A stretch of DNA of 45,662 nt, taken from NCBI RefSeq assembly GCF_016899855.1, contig NZ_JACJJG010000017.1, forward strand, positions 1-45,662, written 5' to 3'. The notes below the pieces were generated by a model, which worked only from the letters and a program-made list of their open reading frames with translations, was not told where the DNA came from and did no database searches. Below are positions 15,425 through 24,400 of this stretch, in pieces; the stretch's first letter is position 1, and the number at the start of each line of letters is the position of its first letter. The stretch is from Marseilla massiliensis. Lineage in GTDB: Bacteria > Bacteroidota > Bacteroidia > Bacteroidales > Bacteroidaceae. A program made the position numbers and the translations under genes.

Positions 15425-15474
15425 AAACAAAATTCAGCCGCCGAGGGCTATGCATCGTGCCAAAGGCGGCTGAA
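15425..15474 (-). terminator. Terminator downstream of the DUF4251 gene
   Basis: TTCAGCCGCC (15433-15442) pairs perfectly with GGCGGCTGAA (15465-15474) around a 22-base loop. On the minus strand it is followed by TTTTGTTT. Confidence 0.65.
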
Positions 15475-15482
15475 AGGGGCAC

Positions 15483-16040
15483 CTATAACGTAGTGCCCTT
15501 GAACACGGTGCTTTCCTCTTCAGGCACGATGACGCCGTTAAGCGTGAGCCGTCCGGAATGGAAGTTCGGCAAGATGGTTATCGTGGCACGGTTGCTGCCG
15601 GCAAGAAGGGTTATAGATACCTGGGCGGATATGCCCCTGCCGTTGACGCTCATGTCCAGATACAGGTTGCCACGCTTGTCCTTGCGCGTCTCATACTTTG
15701 ACACAAGCCCCTCTACGGTAATGCCTCCCAAGCCGTTGAAACCGCTCCACGGCACGTTGAAGGCTACCTGTACGACGGCCTGGTCGCCCTCGACGGCAAC
15801 AAAATTGGTATTTGACGTGACGTGGGCCGTGTATCCACGCTTAAACACAACCTCGTCCGCCTCAAGCACGAACATGCTGTCCATTATCGAGCCTTCAGCC
15901 TGGGCATACTTCAGACTGTCTATACGCTCGCGCAAAGCCTTGCGCTCCTGCTTGGTAAGCTTACGTGGCTTTTCATCCTGGGCCGTAGCGGCAACAACGC
16001 CGAAAATAACGGCTATCAACATTAAAAACAACTTCTTCAT
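15483..16040 (-). CDS. DUF4251 family secreted protein
   Basis: A 185-residue protein with a clear Sec signal peptide (MKKLFLMLIAVIFGVVAATAQ), then a basic coiled stretch (KLTKQERKALRERIDSLKYAQAEG) and a beta-rich domain with SNTNFVAVEGDQAVVQVAF, which I recognise as DUF4251. The family is almost confined to Bacteroidota and has no assigned function; the domain is probably periplasmic or surface exposed. I chose the ATG at 16040 over one two codons upstream. It is followed by a terminator, so it is likely a single-gene unit. No promoter match is seen immediately upstream. Confidence 0.85.
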   Translation of the reverse strand: MKKLFLMLIAVIFGVVAATAQDEKPRKLTKQERKALRERIDSLKYAQAEGSIMDSMFVLEADEVVFKRGYTAHVTSNTNFVAVEGDQAVVQVAFNVPWSGFNGLGGITVEGLVSKYETRKDKRGNLYLDMSVNGRGISAQVSITLLAGSNRATITILPNFHSGRLTLNGVIVPEEESTVFKGTTL

Positions 16041-16397
16041 AGTCATGATATTTTGTCCTTTCCTTTATTATAAAACCATAGGCGAGACAAATAATTGCCT
16101 TGAGGTTACGAAAAAAAAGCATAACCAATTATTAAATAACGTTAGTACACGAAAGGCATACCGCCGGAACACGTAGGAACGCGGGCATATTAGGCTGGAC
16201 TTGGCGGCGTATAGCCCCACGGACAGAGAAAACCAGAAGCGAAAAGGCGGAGTTTTTCTTATCCGAAATCATGACAAAATAAAAACGCGAACCAGATTGC
16301 GATAGTACAGGAGGTAACGTACAAAATAACGAGAACGGGTGTTTCTACCAATAAAACATATGCCATTCGCATGAAATCGGAGGCTAAACAGCGTGTT

Positions 16398-16485
16398 AAA
16401 GACAGCCTTTCGCCATGCAAAGCACGGTCTTTGGCTGTGCGAAAGACCGTGTTTAATAACTTAAAAGACCGTCTTTTACCATGCG
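16398..16485. repeat. Palindromic repeat locus R3 (four units)
   Basis: Four units of the AAAGRCSGYCTTT palindrome with linkers CGCCATGC, GGCTGTGCG, AATAACTT and ACCATGCG. The array is flanked by an inverted 9-base word (ATTCGCATG near 16364, CATGCGAAT near 16480). It sits in the 773-base divergent gap 16041-16813 between the DUF4251 gene and dnaE. Apart from this array and the dnaE promoter I see nothing else there. Confidence 0.8.
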
Positions 16486-16750
16486 AATAGATATTTTACA
16501 ATACTCAATATATGTCATTCGCACAATCAAACAACGTCGTTTTAATGTATCACACTGGTATTCAAGCATTTACAAAAAGCTAGAATTTTAGCCTATTTTT
16601 CGCGCGAAAGCCTGAATGCCGAGCGCAGACAGCATTACAGAAGCGTCAACAATACCAATCTTAAGGAAACTTAACACCGCACGGAATACAGACAGACACA
16701 ACGGGAAAGGCTAACGGCGGGCATACGACATGATTTTTTCACACTTATAT

Positions 16751-16782
16751 TTTGGCCATCTCGTTTTTTCGTCTTAACTTTG
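16751..16782 (+). promoter_or_regulatory. Promoter-like element for dnaE
   Basis: TTTG (16751-16754), a 20-base spacer and TAACTTTG (16775-16782), 31 bases before the dnaE ATG. A full consensus match. Confidence 0.6.
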
Positions 16783-16813
16783 ACGCTCCAACTGAAACAC
16801 CCCAATACAGGAT

Positions 16814-19800
16814 ATGCAAGATTTCGTCCATCTTCACGTACATACTTATTACAGCATTCTTGACGGACAGGCAAGTATCAAGAAGCTGGTAGACAAGGCC
16901 ATTGCCAACGGCATGAGGGGCATGGCCGTGACCGACCACGGCAACATGTTCGGCATAAAGGAGTTCTTTAACTACTGCAAGAAGAAGAACGGCGAGCTGA
17001 AGGAACAGGGCAAACCTGAGTTCAAGCCGATACTCGGATGCGAAATGTACGTGGCAAGGCGAACGAAGGAAGACAAGGTGAAAGACATGGGCGACCAGAG
17101 CGGCTACCACCTTATTGTGCTGGCAAAGAACTATAAAGGCTACAAAAACCTTATCAAGCTGGTAAGCCGCGCGTGGGTTGACGGATTCTACATGCGCCCA
17201 CGTACTGACCGCGCCGACCTCGAGACATACCACGAAGGACTGATAGTATGCTCGGCATGCATCGCGGGTGAGGTGCCCGCGAAAATCCTCAAGGGCGACA
17301 TCGAGGGCGCCGAGGAGGCCATACAGTGGTACAAACGCGTGTTTGGCGACGACTATTACCTCGAACTGCAGCGCCACCAAGTCAAGGACCCGCACATCCG
17401 CGCCAACCGCGAAACATATCCGCTGCAACAGAAAGCCAACCGTGAACTGATTAAACTGGCCAGCAAATACGGCATCAAGCTGGTATGTACAAACGACTGC
17501 CACTTCGTTGACGAGGAGAACGCCGAGGCTCACGACCGCCTTCTCTGCCTCGCGACCAACAAGGATCTTGACGACCCCAACCGTATGCTTTACTCCAAGC
17601 AGGAATGGTTCAAGACGAGGGAGGAGATGAACGAGGTGTTCGCCGACGTACCCGAAGCTTTGGCTAATACATGCGAAGTGCTTGACAAGGTAGAGACGTA
17701 CAGCATTGACCACGCCCCTATAATGCCGTTCTTCCCTATTCCGGAAGAGTTCGGCACGGAAGAGGAATACCGCAGGCAATTCACCGAGGAACAGCTCTAC
17801 GACGAGTTCACGCAGGACGAAAACGGCAACGTTGTGCTGTCGCGCGAAGAAGGAGAGAAGAAAATCCAGAAGCTCGGAGGCTACGACAAGATATACAGAA
17901 TAAAGTTTGAGGCTGACTATCTGGCCAAACTTGCATACGAAGGAGCACGCAAACTATACGGCGACCCACTGCCCGAAGAGGTAGAGGAGCGCGTAAAGTT
18001 CGAGCTGTACATAATGAAGACGATGGGCTTCCCTGGCTACTTCCTTATCGTACAGGACTTTATCAACTCCGCGCGTGACGAGCTCGGAGTGATGGTAGGG
18101 CCAGGACGTGGCAGTGCTGCAGGCTCCGTAGTGGCTTACTGTCTTGGCATAACAAAGATAGACCCCATAAAGTACGACCTGCTGTTCGAGCGATTCCTCA
18201 ACCCTGACCGTATCTCGCTGCCCGATATTGATACCGACTTCGACGATGACGGACGCGGAAAGGTGCTTGATTGGGTAACCCAGAAATACGGCGCTGACAA
18301 AGTGGCGCACATCATAACGTACGGTACCATGGCAACCAAACTTGCCATCAAGGACGTGGCACGCGTGGAAAAACTGCCTCTGGAAGAGTCGAACAGACTG
18401 TGCAAGGCCATACCTGACAGACTGCCTGACGGCCTGAAGATGAACCTTACGAACGCCATCAAGTGCGTAAGGGAGCTGCGCGAGGCCGAGGCATCAACCG
18501 ATCCACGCCTGCACGAAACCATTGAGTATGCCAAAATGCTCGAGGGAAACGTCAGGAATACCGGTATCCACGCCTGCGGAACAATCATATGCAGGGACCC
18601 GATAAGCGACTGGGTGCCCGTATCCACAGCCGACGACAAGGAAACCGGCCACAAACTGCTTTGCACGCAATACGAAGGCAGCGTAATCGAGGAGACCGGA
18701 CTGATAAAGATGGACTTCCTCGGGCTTAAGACTTTGTCTATACTTAAAGAAGCTGTTGAGAACATACGCCTGTCAACAGGCAAAATCATAGACCTCGACA
18801 CCATACCTATCGACGACCCCGATACATATAAATTATACAGCGACGGCCGCACCATCGGTACATTCCAGTTTGAGTCCGCAGGAATGCAGAAGTACTTACG
18901 CGAACTTCACCCTACCGTGTTCGAAGACCTCATAGCCATGAACGCCCTCTACAGGCCAGGCCCTATGGACTACATTCCCGAGTTTATCGAACGTAAACGC
19001 GACCCGTCGAAAATAACGTATGACATACCTTGCATGGAAAAATACCTCAAGGATACATACGGTATCACGGTCTACCAAGAGCAAGTCATGCTCCTCAGCC
19101 GCCAGTTGGCAGGCTTTACCCGAGGCCAAAGCGACACACTTCGCAAGGCGATGGGAAAGAAACAAATCGAGAAGATGAACCATTTGGAGGGACTCTTCTA
19201 CGAAGGTGGCGAGAAGAACGGCTACAAACACGAGACACTTCACAAGATCTGGGAAGACTGGAAAAAGTTTGCCAGCTACGCATTCAACAAGAGTCACGCT
19301 ACGTGCTACTCGTGGGTGGCATACCAGACGGCTTACCTCAAGGCACACTACCCAGCCGAATACATGGCCGCCACAATGAGCCGCAACTATACCAACATAA
19401 CTGAAATAACCAAGCTCATGGACGAATGCAAGGTCATGGGCATAAGAACATTGGGCCCCGACGTAAACGAGAGCCGACAGAAGTTCAGCGTAAACAAGCA
19501 GGGAGCGATACGTTTCGGACTCGCTGCGATAAAAGGCATGGGCTCGGCCGCAGCCGAGGCCATCATCAACGAGCGCGAACAAAACGGTCCGTATAAAGAC
19601 ATCTTTGACCTGGCACAACGCGTAAATCTTGCCGCATGCAACCGCAAGTGCTTTGAAAGCCTTGTGCTGAGCGGAGGTTTTGACAGCTTCAACATTAAGC
19701 GCGAAAGCTATTTCGCACGCAATTCAAAGGGCGACGTGTTCCTTGACGCCCTCGTACGCTACGGACAGTTGTACCAACAGGAGAAAAGCGAAGCCCAAAA

Positions 19801-20518
19801 CTCTCTCTTCGGAGGCATCGACAGCGTGGATATCGCCACCCCCCAAATACCAGAAGGCGACAGCTGGAGCAGCATTGAGAAACTAAACCGTGAGCGGGAC
19901 CTCGTCGGAATCTACCTTTCCGCACACCCACTTGACGACTTCGAGGTAATTCTCAACAACCTGTGCAACACCCATTGCTCCGAACTTGCAGACAAACAGG
20001 AACTTTCAAAAAAACAGGAAATAGTACTGGGGGGTATCGTCACAATGTCAAGGAGCAAGTTTACGAAAACAGGAAAACCATGCGGCTTTGTCACGATAGA
20101 AGACTTTGAGGGCTCAGGCGAACTTGCGTTCTTCGGCGAGGAATGGGGTAAATGGAAAGGCATGCTTATCGAGGGATGTACCGTGATGGTCAAGGCACAG
20201 TTCGTACAACGCTTCCGCGGCAGCAACATGATGGAAATGCGCGTTACGGACATACAATACCTGCAAACCGTAAAAGACCTGCAGATAGAGAAGCTGACCA
20301 TAACCCTCGACGCCGCAAAACTCGACGACACCACCGTTACAGACCTTGTGACAATGATAAAAGACAGCCCCGGCAATACACAACTGTACTTCAGTGTGCA
20401 CGACAGCAACGGGGCAAGGCCATTCACACTATACAGCAAGACTGGAAAAGTGGACGTATGCAAGGAACTGATATCGTTCATAAAAAGCAACGAGGCGCTT
20501 GGATACACGATAAACTGA
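16814..20518 (+). CDS. dnaE: DNA polymerase III alpha subunit
   Basis: The replicative C-family polymerase, 1234 residues. The N-terminal PHP domain shows HLHVHTYYSILDGQ and TDHGNMFG. The palm has MVGPGRGSAAGSVVAYCLG and the catalytic aspartates in LPDIDTDFDDDGRGK (about residue 470). The region with FESAGMQKYLRELHPTVFED and NALYRPGPMDYIPEF follows. Near residue 994 the sequence EAQNSLFGG carries a QxxLF beta-clamp binding motif. A C-terminal OB fold (IVLGGIVTMSRSKFTKTGKP) and a tail domain end the protein, as in E. coli DnaE. There is no 3'-5' exonuclease insertion, so it is DnaE rather than PolC. A good promoter lies upstream. trxA follows after 75 bases and may be co-transcribed. Confidence 0.98.
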   Translation: MQDFVHLHVHTYYSILDGQASIKKLVDKAIANGMRGMAVTDHGNMFGIKEFFNYCKKKNGELKEQGKPEFKPILGCEMYVARRTKEDKVKDMGDQSGYHLIVLAKNYKGYKNLIKLVSRAWVDGFYMRPRTDRADLETYHEGLIVCSACIAGEVPAKILKGDIEGAEEAIQWYKRVFGDDYYLELQRHQVKDPHIRANRETYPLQQKANRELIKLASKYGIKLVCTNDCHFVDEENAEAHDRLLCLATNKDLDDPNRMLYSKQEWFKTREEMNEVFADVPEALANTCEVLDKVETYSIDHAPIMPFFPIPEEFGTEEEYRRQFTEEQLYDEFTQDENGNVVLSREEGEKKIQKLGGYDKIYRIKFEADYLAKLAYEGARKLYGDPLPEEVEERVKFELYIMKTMGFPGYFLIVQDFINSARDELGVMVGPGRGSAAGSVVAYCLGITKIDPIKYDLLFERFLNPDRISLPDIDTDFDDDGRGKVLDWVTQKYGADKVAHIITYGTMATKLAIKDVARVEKLPLEESNRLCKAIPDRLPDGLKMNLTNAIKCVRELREAEASTDPRLHETIEYAKMLEGNVRNTGIHACGTIICRDPISDWVPVSTADDKETGHKLLCTQYEGSVIEETGLIKMDFLGLKTLSILKEAVENIRLSTGKIIDLDTIPIDDPDTYKLYSDGRTIGTFQFESAGMQKYLRELHPTVFEDLIAMNALYRPGPMDYIPEFIERKRDPSKITYDIPCMEKYLKDTYGITVYQEQVMLLSRQLAGFTRGQSDTLRKAMGKKQIEKMNHLEGLFYEGGEKNGYKHETLHKIWEDWKKFASYAFNKSHATCYSWVAYQTAYLKAHYPAEYMAATMSRNYTNITEITKLMDECKVMGIRTLGPDVNESRQKFSVNKQGAIRFGLAAIKGMGSAAAEAIINEREQNGPYKDIFDLAQRVNLAACNRKCFESLVLSGGFDSFNIKRESYFARNSKGDVFLDALVRYGQLYQQEKSEAQNSLFGGIDSVDIATPQIPEGDSWSSIEKLNRERDLVGIYLSAHPLDDFEVILNNLCNTHCSELADKQELSKKQEIVLGGIVTMSRSKFTKTGKPCGFVTIEDFEGSGELAFFGEEWGKWKGMLIEGCTVMVKAQFVQRFRGSNMMEMRVTDIQYLQTVKDLQIEKLTITLDAAKLDDTTVTDLVTMIKDSPGNTQLYFSVHDSNGARPFTLYSKTGKVDVCKELISFIKSNEALGYTIN

Positions 20519-20593
20519 CGCATAATTGGCATAGTGTTTGCTATTAAAAAGACATAAACTCAATAATTATCATAAACAAAAAACTATTTTACA

Positions 20594-20908
20594 ATGGAAG
20601 TAAAAATCACAACAGAGAACTTCGAGAGCTATAAGAACGGCGACCTGCCGTTGGTAGTTGACTTCTGGGCTACGTGGTGCGGTCCCTGCAAGGCTATCGC
20701 TCCCATTATAGCCGAGCTGGCAGAGGAGTATGACGGACGCCTTGTAGTGGGAAAATGCGACGTCGAGGAGAATGACGAACTTGCCCTCGAGTTCGGCATA
20801 AGGAATATCCCTACAATCCTGTTCTTCAAGAACGGCGAAATCGTTGACAAGTTTGTAGGAGCCACTACGAAGTCAAAACTGCAGGAAAAATTCGAGGCTA
20901 TACTGTAA
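20594..20908 (+). CDS. trxA: Thioredoxin
   Basis: A 104-residue classical thioredoxin with WCGPC at residues 28-32, the conserved Pro in RNIPTILFF (cis-Pro loop) and the FVGATTKSKLQEKFEAIL C-terminal helix. It reduces cytoplasmic disulfides and is recycled by thioredoxin reductase (not in this window). It starts 75 bases after dnaE; no clear promoter box lies between, so read-through from dnaE is likely. An exceptionally long hairpin follows nine bases after its stop. Confidence 0.96.
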   Translation: MEVKITTENFESYKNGDLPLVVDFWATWCGPCKAIAPIIAELAEEYDGRLVVGKCDVEENDELALEFGIRNIPTILFFKNGEIVDKFVGATTKSKLQEKFEAIL

Positions 20909-20916
20909 AACAAAGC

Positions 20917-20979
20917 CAAAATGTCATACGTAAAGCGGCCACCCATGTTCCGGGTGGCCGCTTTACGTATGACATTTTG
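20917..20979 (+). terminator. 28-bp perfect hairpin after trxA
   Basis: Arms 20917-20944 and 20952-20979 are perfectly complementary over 28 bases, with a 7-base loop (ATGTTCC). The outer part has a 4-base A run and matching T run, so it could terminate either strand. It lies between convergent trxA and rplS. Confidence 0.8.
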
Positions 20980-21033
20980 CCGTATAGCGCCATCAATGAG
21001 GCTTGCCAACGCAATTAATCACACATGTGGATA

Positions 21034-21076
21034 AAAAAATAAGGGTGAAGAAAGCCGTAAGCTATCATCACCCCTT
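21034..21076 (-). terminator. Rho-independent terminator downstream of rplS
   Basis: On the minus strand AAGGGGTGA pairs with TCACCCTT (one bulge) around a loop of about 20 bases, followed by ATTTTTTAT. It lies just past the rplS stop. Confidence 0.65.
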
Positions 21077-21097
21077 GACTCATGCATGTTGCCTTGA

Positions 21098-21460
21098 TTA
21101 GTCTTTCTTCGTAAGAACCCTCTTCTCTGCAATACGGGCTTTCTTACCAGTAAGTTTACGAAGGTAATACAACTTGGCGCGGCGAACCTTACCAACCTTG
21201 TTCACTTCGATACTGTCAATGTTAGGAGACTCGATCGGGAAAATACGCTCTACACCGACAGTTCCTGACATTTTACGGACGGTGAAGCGCTTTTTGTCAC
21301 CCTGGCCGCAGATCTTGATTACGACGCCACGGTAGAGCTGGATACGCTCCTTTGAACCCTCGATGATTTTGTAAGCGACAGTTACAGTGTCACCTGACTT
21401 GAACTCAGGAAACTTCTTGCCGGTTGCAAATGCTTCTTCAGCAACTTTAATTAAATCCAT
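21098..21460 (-). CDS. rplS: 50S ribosomal protein L19
   Basis: L19 is a primary 23S rRNA-binding protein at the 30S/50S interface. The product is 120 residues, the usual length, with [26 protein letters not shown], the family signature [19 protein letters not shown] and [21 protein letters not shown] chose the ATG at 21460 ([14 protein letters not shown]), the typical Bacteroidota start; an upstream ATG would add nine residues. It is a single gene with its own promoter and terminator, in divergent orientation to the 5'-nucleotidase pair. The C-terminal EKRVLTKKD is a short basic extension. Confidence 0.97.
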   Translation of the reverse strand: MDLIKVAEEAFATGKKFPEFKSGDTVTVAYKIIEGSKERIQLYRGVVIKICGQGDKKRFTVRKMSGTVGVERIFPIESPNIDSIEVNKVGKVRRAKLYYLRKLTGKKARIAEKRVLTKKD

Positions 21461-21549
21461 TGTTGTTTTATAATTAAATTTGTTCATCGTTCCGGCGCAA
21501 CATAACGAGGCAACTCTTCTTCCTGTCAGCGATTACGCGGAAAGCGGTG

Positions 21550-21581
21550 CAAAGGTAGTCATTTTCCACATCATGGCCAAA
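21550..21581 (-). promoter_or_regulatory. Promoter-like element for rplS
   Basis: On the minus strand, TTTG (21578-21581), a 20-base spacer and TACCTTTG (21550-21557). This leaves a leader of roughly 80 bases, long enough to hold regulatory structure. Confidence 0.6.
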
Positions 21582-21607
21582 CGTAACCTGATTTTTTTAC
21601 ATTTTTC

Positions 21608-21638
21608 TTTGCCCTGTTTGCCTTTTTGCCTAACTTTG
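21608..21638 (+). promoter_or_regulatory. Promoter-like element for the 5'-nucleotidase pair
   Basis: TTTG (21608-21611), a 19-base spacer and TAACTTTG (21631-21638), 22 bases before the ATG at 21661. Confidence 0.6.
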
Positions 21639-21660
21639 CATCGATTTTTCATATAAAAAC

Positions 21661-22431
21661 ATGCGTAACAAACTGATTTTCTGCGGACTTATGTCCGCTT
21701 CATTGATGGCCGTATCCTGCTCGACAGGATACATGATAACAGGTTATGAGCGCTCGCGCATACTAATAGACAGCACGTATGACGGTACGCCGGCAAAGGA
21801 GGTGGCCGACTTCATCGCGCCATACAAGCGGCATGTAGACAGCATAATGAGCCCCGTAGTAGGTCGCACGTCGGAATACATGTATGCCGAAAGGCCGGAA
21901 AGCCCGCTGTCAAACTTGCTTGCGGACATCCTCGTGTGGTGCGGAAAGGATTATTCCGAAAAACCGGACTTCGCCGTGTACAACATCGGCGGCATTCGCT
22001 CGGCATTCGCCAAGGGCGACGTGACATACGGCGACGTGCTCGACGTGGCGCCTTTCGAGAACAAGATATGCTTCGTCACGCTTACAGGCGACAGGGTACT
22101 CGAACTGTTCGGACAGATAGCGGCGGCAGGAGGAGAGGGCGTAAGCCATGGAGTAGAGCTCGTGATAACCAAGGACGGCGGACTGAAGTCGGCCAGACTG
22201 GACGGCAAGGATATTGACCCAAATGCCAAATACCGCGTGGCAACACTGGACTACGTGGCGCAGGGCAACGACAACATGGCGGCATTCAAGGCGGCCATCG
22301 ACGTCAAGTCGCCACAAAGCAAGGACAACAACGTGCGCTTCATCATAATGAAATACATGAAGGAAAAGATGTCGCAGGGCATCAGCGTAAGCTCACGCAT
22401 AGAAGGACGAATAAAGACTGAAGAAAAATGA
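21661..22431 (+). CDS. 5'-nucleotidase C-terminal domain lipoprotein
   Basis: A 256-residue lipoprotein (lipobox MAVSC near residue 20) carrying only the C-terminal, substrate-binding domain of the UshA/5'-nucleotidase family. The domain signature is clear: YNIGGIRSAFAKGDVTYGDVLDVAPFENKI variants, with the NIGGIR loop that positions the nucleotide and the later ATLDYVAQGNDNM. The metal-binding half is encoded by the next gene, which overlaps this one by four bases (ATGA). The two halves are thus separate polypeptides in reversed order relative to the fused enzyme. They should act together in the periplasm in nucleotide hydrolysis. A consensus promoter is upstream. Confidence 0.9.
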   Translation: MRNKLIFCGLMSASLMAVSCSTGYMITGYERSRILIDSTYDGTPAKEVADFIAPYKRHVDSIMSPVVGRTSEYMYAERPESPLSNLLADILVWCGKDYSEKPDFAVYNIGGIRSAFAKGDVTYGDVLDVAPFENKICFVTLTGDRVLELFGQIAAAGGEGVSHGVELVITKDGGLKSARLDGKDIDPNAKYRVATLDYVAQGNDNMAAFKAAIDVKSPQSKDNNVRFIIMKYMKEKMSQGISVSSRIEGRIKTEEK

Positions 22432-23270
22432 AACGCTTTATAATCATTGCGTTCATGGCCGTTGTGGCCATGACAACCTTGCAGGCAAGGGGCAAAAAGC
22501 TTGTAATACTGCACACCAACGACACCCACAGCTGCATATATCCGCTCAACGCGCACCTTGCAGACACCATGCTCGCAGGACGCGGTGGCTTCATCCGCCG
22601 TACGGAAATGCTCAGGCAAGAACGCCAACGCTATCCGCAACTGCTGTTGCTCGACAGCGGCGACTTCTCGCAAGGCTCGTCTTACTATACCTTATACAAA
22701 GGAGACGTTGAGGTTGAACTGATGAACCTCATGGGCTACGACGCCGCCACGATAGGCAACCACGAGTTTGACTTCGGCGTGGAGAACATGGCGCGCCTGT
22801 TCAGGAAAGCCAAGTTCCCTATCGTGTGCGCCAACTACGACTTTACGGGAACTCCTCTCGAGGGAATAGTCAAGCCATACACCGTCATCAGGCGCGACGG
22901 ACTGAAGATAGGAGTGTTCGGCCTTTCGCCGCAACTCGACGGCCTCGTGCTCGCCACATCGTGCGCAGGAGTGAAATACAACGACCCCGTAAAGGCGGCC
23001 AACGACGTGGCACGCACGCTTAAGGAGAAAGAGAAGTGTGACGTGGTGATATGCCTTTCACATCTCGGATGGGACATACTCGGCCTTGACGACACCGAGC
23101 TTATGCCGCAAGTGAGGAACGTTGACATCGTGCTCGGAGGCCATTCGCACACTTACTTCGAACAAATGAAATATATCAAGGACCTTGACGGCAGGGACAT
23201 TCCCAACGACCAGAACGGCAAGCACGGCATTTTCATAGGCAGGATTATCGTAAACATCGAAAGCAAATAA
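22428..23270 (+). CDS. Metallophosphatase, 5'-nucleotidase N-terminal domain
   Basis: A 280-residue calcineurin-like metallophosphatase with a signal peptide (MKRFIIIAFMAVVAMTTLQA). All metal-binding motifs are visible: ILHTNDTHS, LLDSGDFSQGS, IGNHEFDFG, CLSHLGWD and VLGGHSHTYFE. It corresponds to the catalytic half of UshA and lacks the C-terminal domain, which is the preceding gene. Translation is coupled by the ATGA overlap. Substrates would be nucleotides or UDP-sugars in the periplasm. The palindromic array R4 begins 16 bases after the stop. Confidence 0.92.
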   Translation: MKRFIIIAFMAVVAMTTLQARGKKLVILHTNDTHSCIYPLNAHLADTMLAGRGGFIRRTEMLRQERQRYPQLLLLDSGDFSQGSSYYTLYKGDVEVELMNLMGYDAATIGNHEFDFGVENMARLFRKAKFPIVCANYDFTGTPLEGIVKPYTVIRRDGLKIGVFGLSPQLDGLVLATSCAGVKYNDPVKAANDVARTLKEKEKCDVVICLSHLGWDILGLDDTELMPQVRNVDIVLGGHSHTYFEQMKYIKDLDGRDIPNDQNGKHGIFIGRIIVNIESK

Positions 23271-23285
23271 AACATACCGCTTCAT

Positions 23286-23368
23286 AAAAGGCGGCCTTTC
23301 GCAATGTAAAAGGCCGCAAAACACAAGGCCAAAGGCCGTCTTTCACGTTGCGAAAGACGGCCTTTGGC
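23286..23368. repeat. Palindromic repeat locus R4 (about four units)
   Basis: Units AAAAGGCGGCCTTT, a degenerate AAAAGGCCGCAAAA, AAAGGCCGTCTTT and AAAGACGGCCTTT with linkers CGCAATGT and CACGTTGCG. It follows the metallophosphatase stop by 16 bases and precedes porT. Confidence 0.8.
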
Positions 23369-23480
23369 ATAACCACCGGGCGCCGCCGGCACTATATACG
23401 GCCACGCCACAAAGCCTAAAAATCCATTTTTCATAACCTGACGACAAAATATTCAACCAATATCACCGTTATATTGAATA

Positions 23481-24224
23481 ATGAGAAAACTGTTTTCCAT
23501 AATCATACTATCGGCCGTGGCCATGCATGCCGCCGCCCAAGGCAACGCCGTACAGAACCGGCCATATACCGACCTGCGCCCGTTCCACTTCGGCGTAGTG
23601 GTAGGCACGCACTTCCAGGACATCGAGTTCGGCAACATTGGGCCGCAGACGGTAATGAACGAGGACGGCACGCAGGGCGAAACGCTCATAACATGCGACC
23701 AGGACAGATGGGACATGGGCTTCAATGTCGGCGTGCTCGGCGAGCTGAGGCTTAGCCAGCACTTCGCCTTCCGCATGGCTCCGACGCTATATTTCGGCAA
23801 CCGCCACCTGACACTGTACAACCATACCGACCGTCTGGAGAACGGAGAACCCATCGTACAGACGCAGGACATGAAGACCGTATACATAGGCGTGCCGCTC
23901 AACCTGCAGTTCGCCGCACCGCGGCTTGACAACGCGCGGCCCTACATAATGGCGGGAATAGACCCCATGGTGAACCTCTCGGGCGGCGACAACGACTATG
24001 TACGGCTGAAACGCTACGACATAATGCTTGAAGTAGGACTCGGCTGCGACATCTACCTGCCATTCTTCAAGCTGCGCCCCGAGCTGAAGTTCTGCTACAG
24101 CCTCATCAACAGCCTCGACACGAAACACGCCGACCGGCTGCGCGACGAGAATATGCGCATATACGCAAGATCCATAAACGAGGCCCACAGCAAGATGATA
24201 GTGCTGTCGTTCTACTTTGAATGA
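23481..24224 (+). CDS. porT: PorT family outer-membrane beta-barrel protein
   Basis: A 247-residue outer-membrane protein with a signal peptide (MRKLFSIIILSAVAMHAAAQ). The mature part matches the PorT family as I know it: NRPYTDLRPFHFGVVVGTHF at the start, LRLSQHFAFRMAPTLYFGNR, LNLQFAAPRLDNARPYIMAG, GLGCDIYLPFFKLRPELKFC and a final aromatic strand MIVLSFYFE. PorT is needed for the type IX secretion system in Porphyromonas, probably as an assembly factor. No other T9SS gene is nearby; whether this organism has a full T9SS cannot be judged here. A start seven bases earlier in another frame is a shadow. Confidence 0.85.
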   Translation: MRKLFSIIILSAVAMHAAAQGNAVQNRPYTDLRPFHFGVVVGTHFQDIEFGNIGPQTVMNEDGTQGETLITCDQDRWDMGFNVGVLGELRLSQHFAFRMAPTLYFGNRHLTLYNHTDRLENGEPIVQTQDMKTVYIGVPLNLQFAAPRLDNARPYIMAGIDPMVNLSGGDNDYVRLKRYDIMLEVGLGCDIYLPFFKLRPELKFCYSLINSLDTKHADRLRDENMRIYARSINEAHSKMIVLSFYFE

Positions 24225-24367
24225 CGCAGGGCGCAAAGCCATACCACGGCAACATTTACCGACAGGCACGCCAAAGACGCACGGCATACGCAAAAACGAA
24301 CACCTCCACGCTTTGTTCTTTTTACGCGCAGGTTTAATAAAATAAGCGTTAAACAATCTAAAAACAA

Positions 24368-24385
24368 ATACCTAAAAATAGGTAT
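24368..24385 (+). promoter_or_regulatory. Possible operator upstream of the ferredoxin gene
   Basis: ATACCT (24368-24373) and AGGTAT (24380-24385) form a perfect inverted repeat around AAAAAT, 15 bases upstream of the -7 box. Its position overlapping the expected -33 region fits a repressor or activator site. It is a single example with no family assignment. Confidence 0.35.
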
Positions 24386-24400
24386 TAAAGATAATTATAT

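Noticed and set aside
16745..17779. A 344-residue minus-strand reading frame
   Set aside because: It lies opposite the conserved PHP and polymerase region of dnaE; its composition (many Val, Leu, His, Ala) is the usual antisense shadow.
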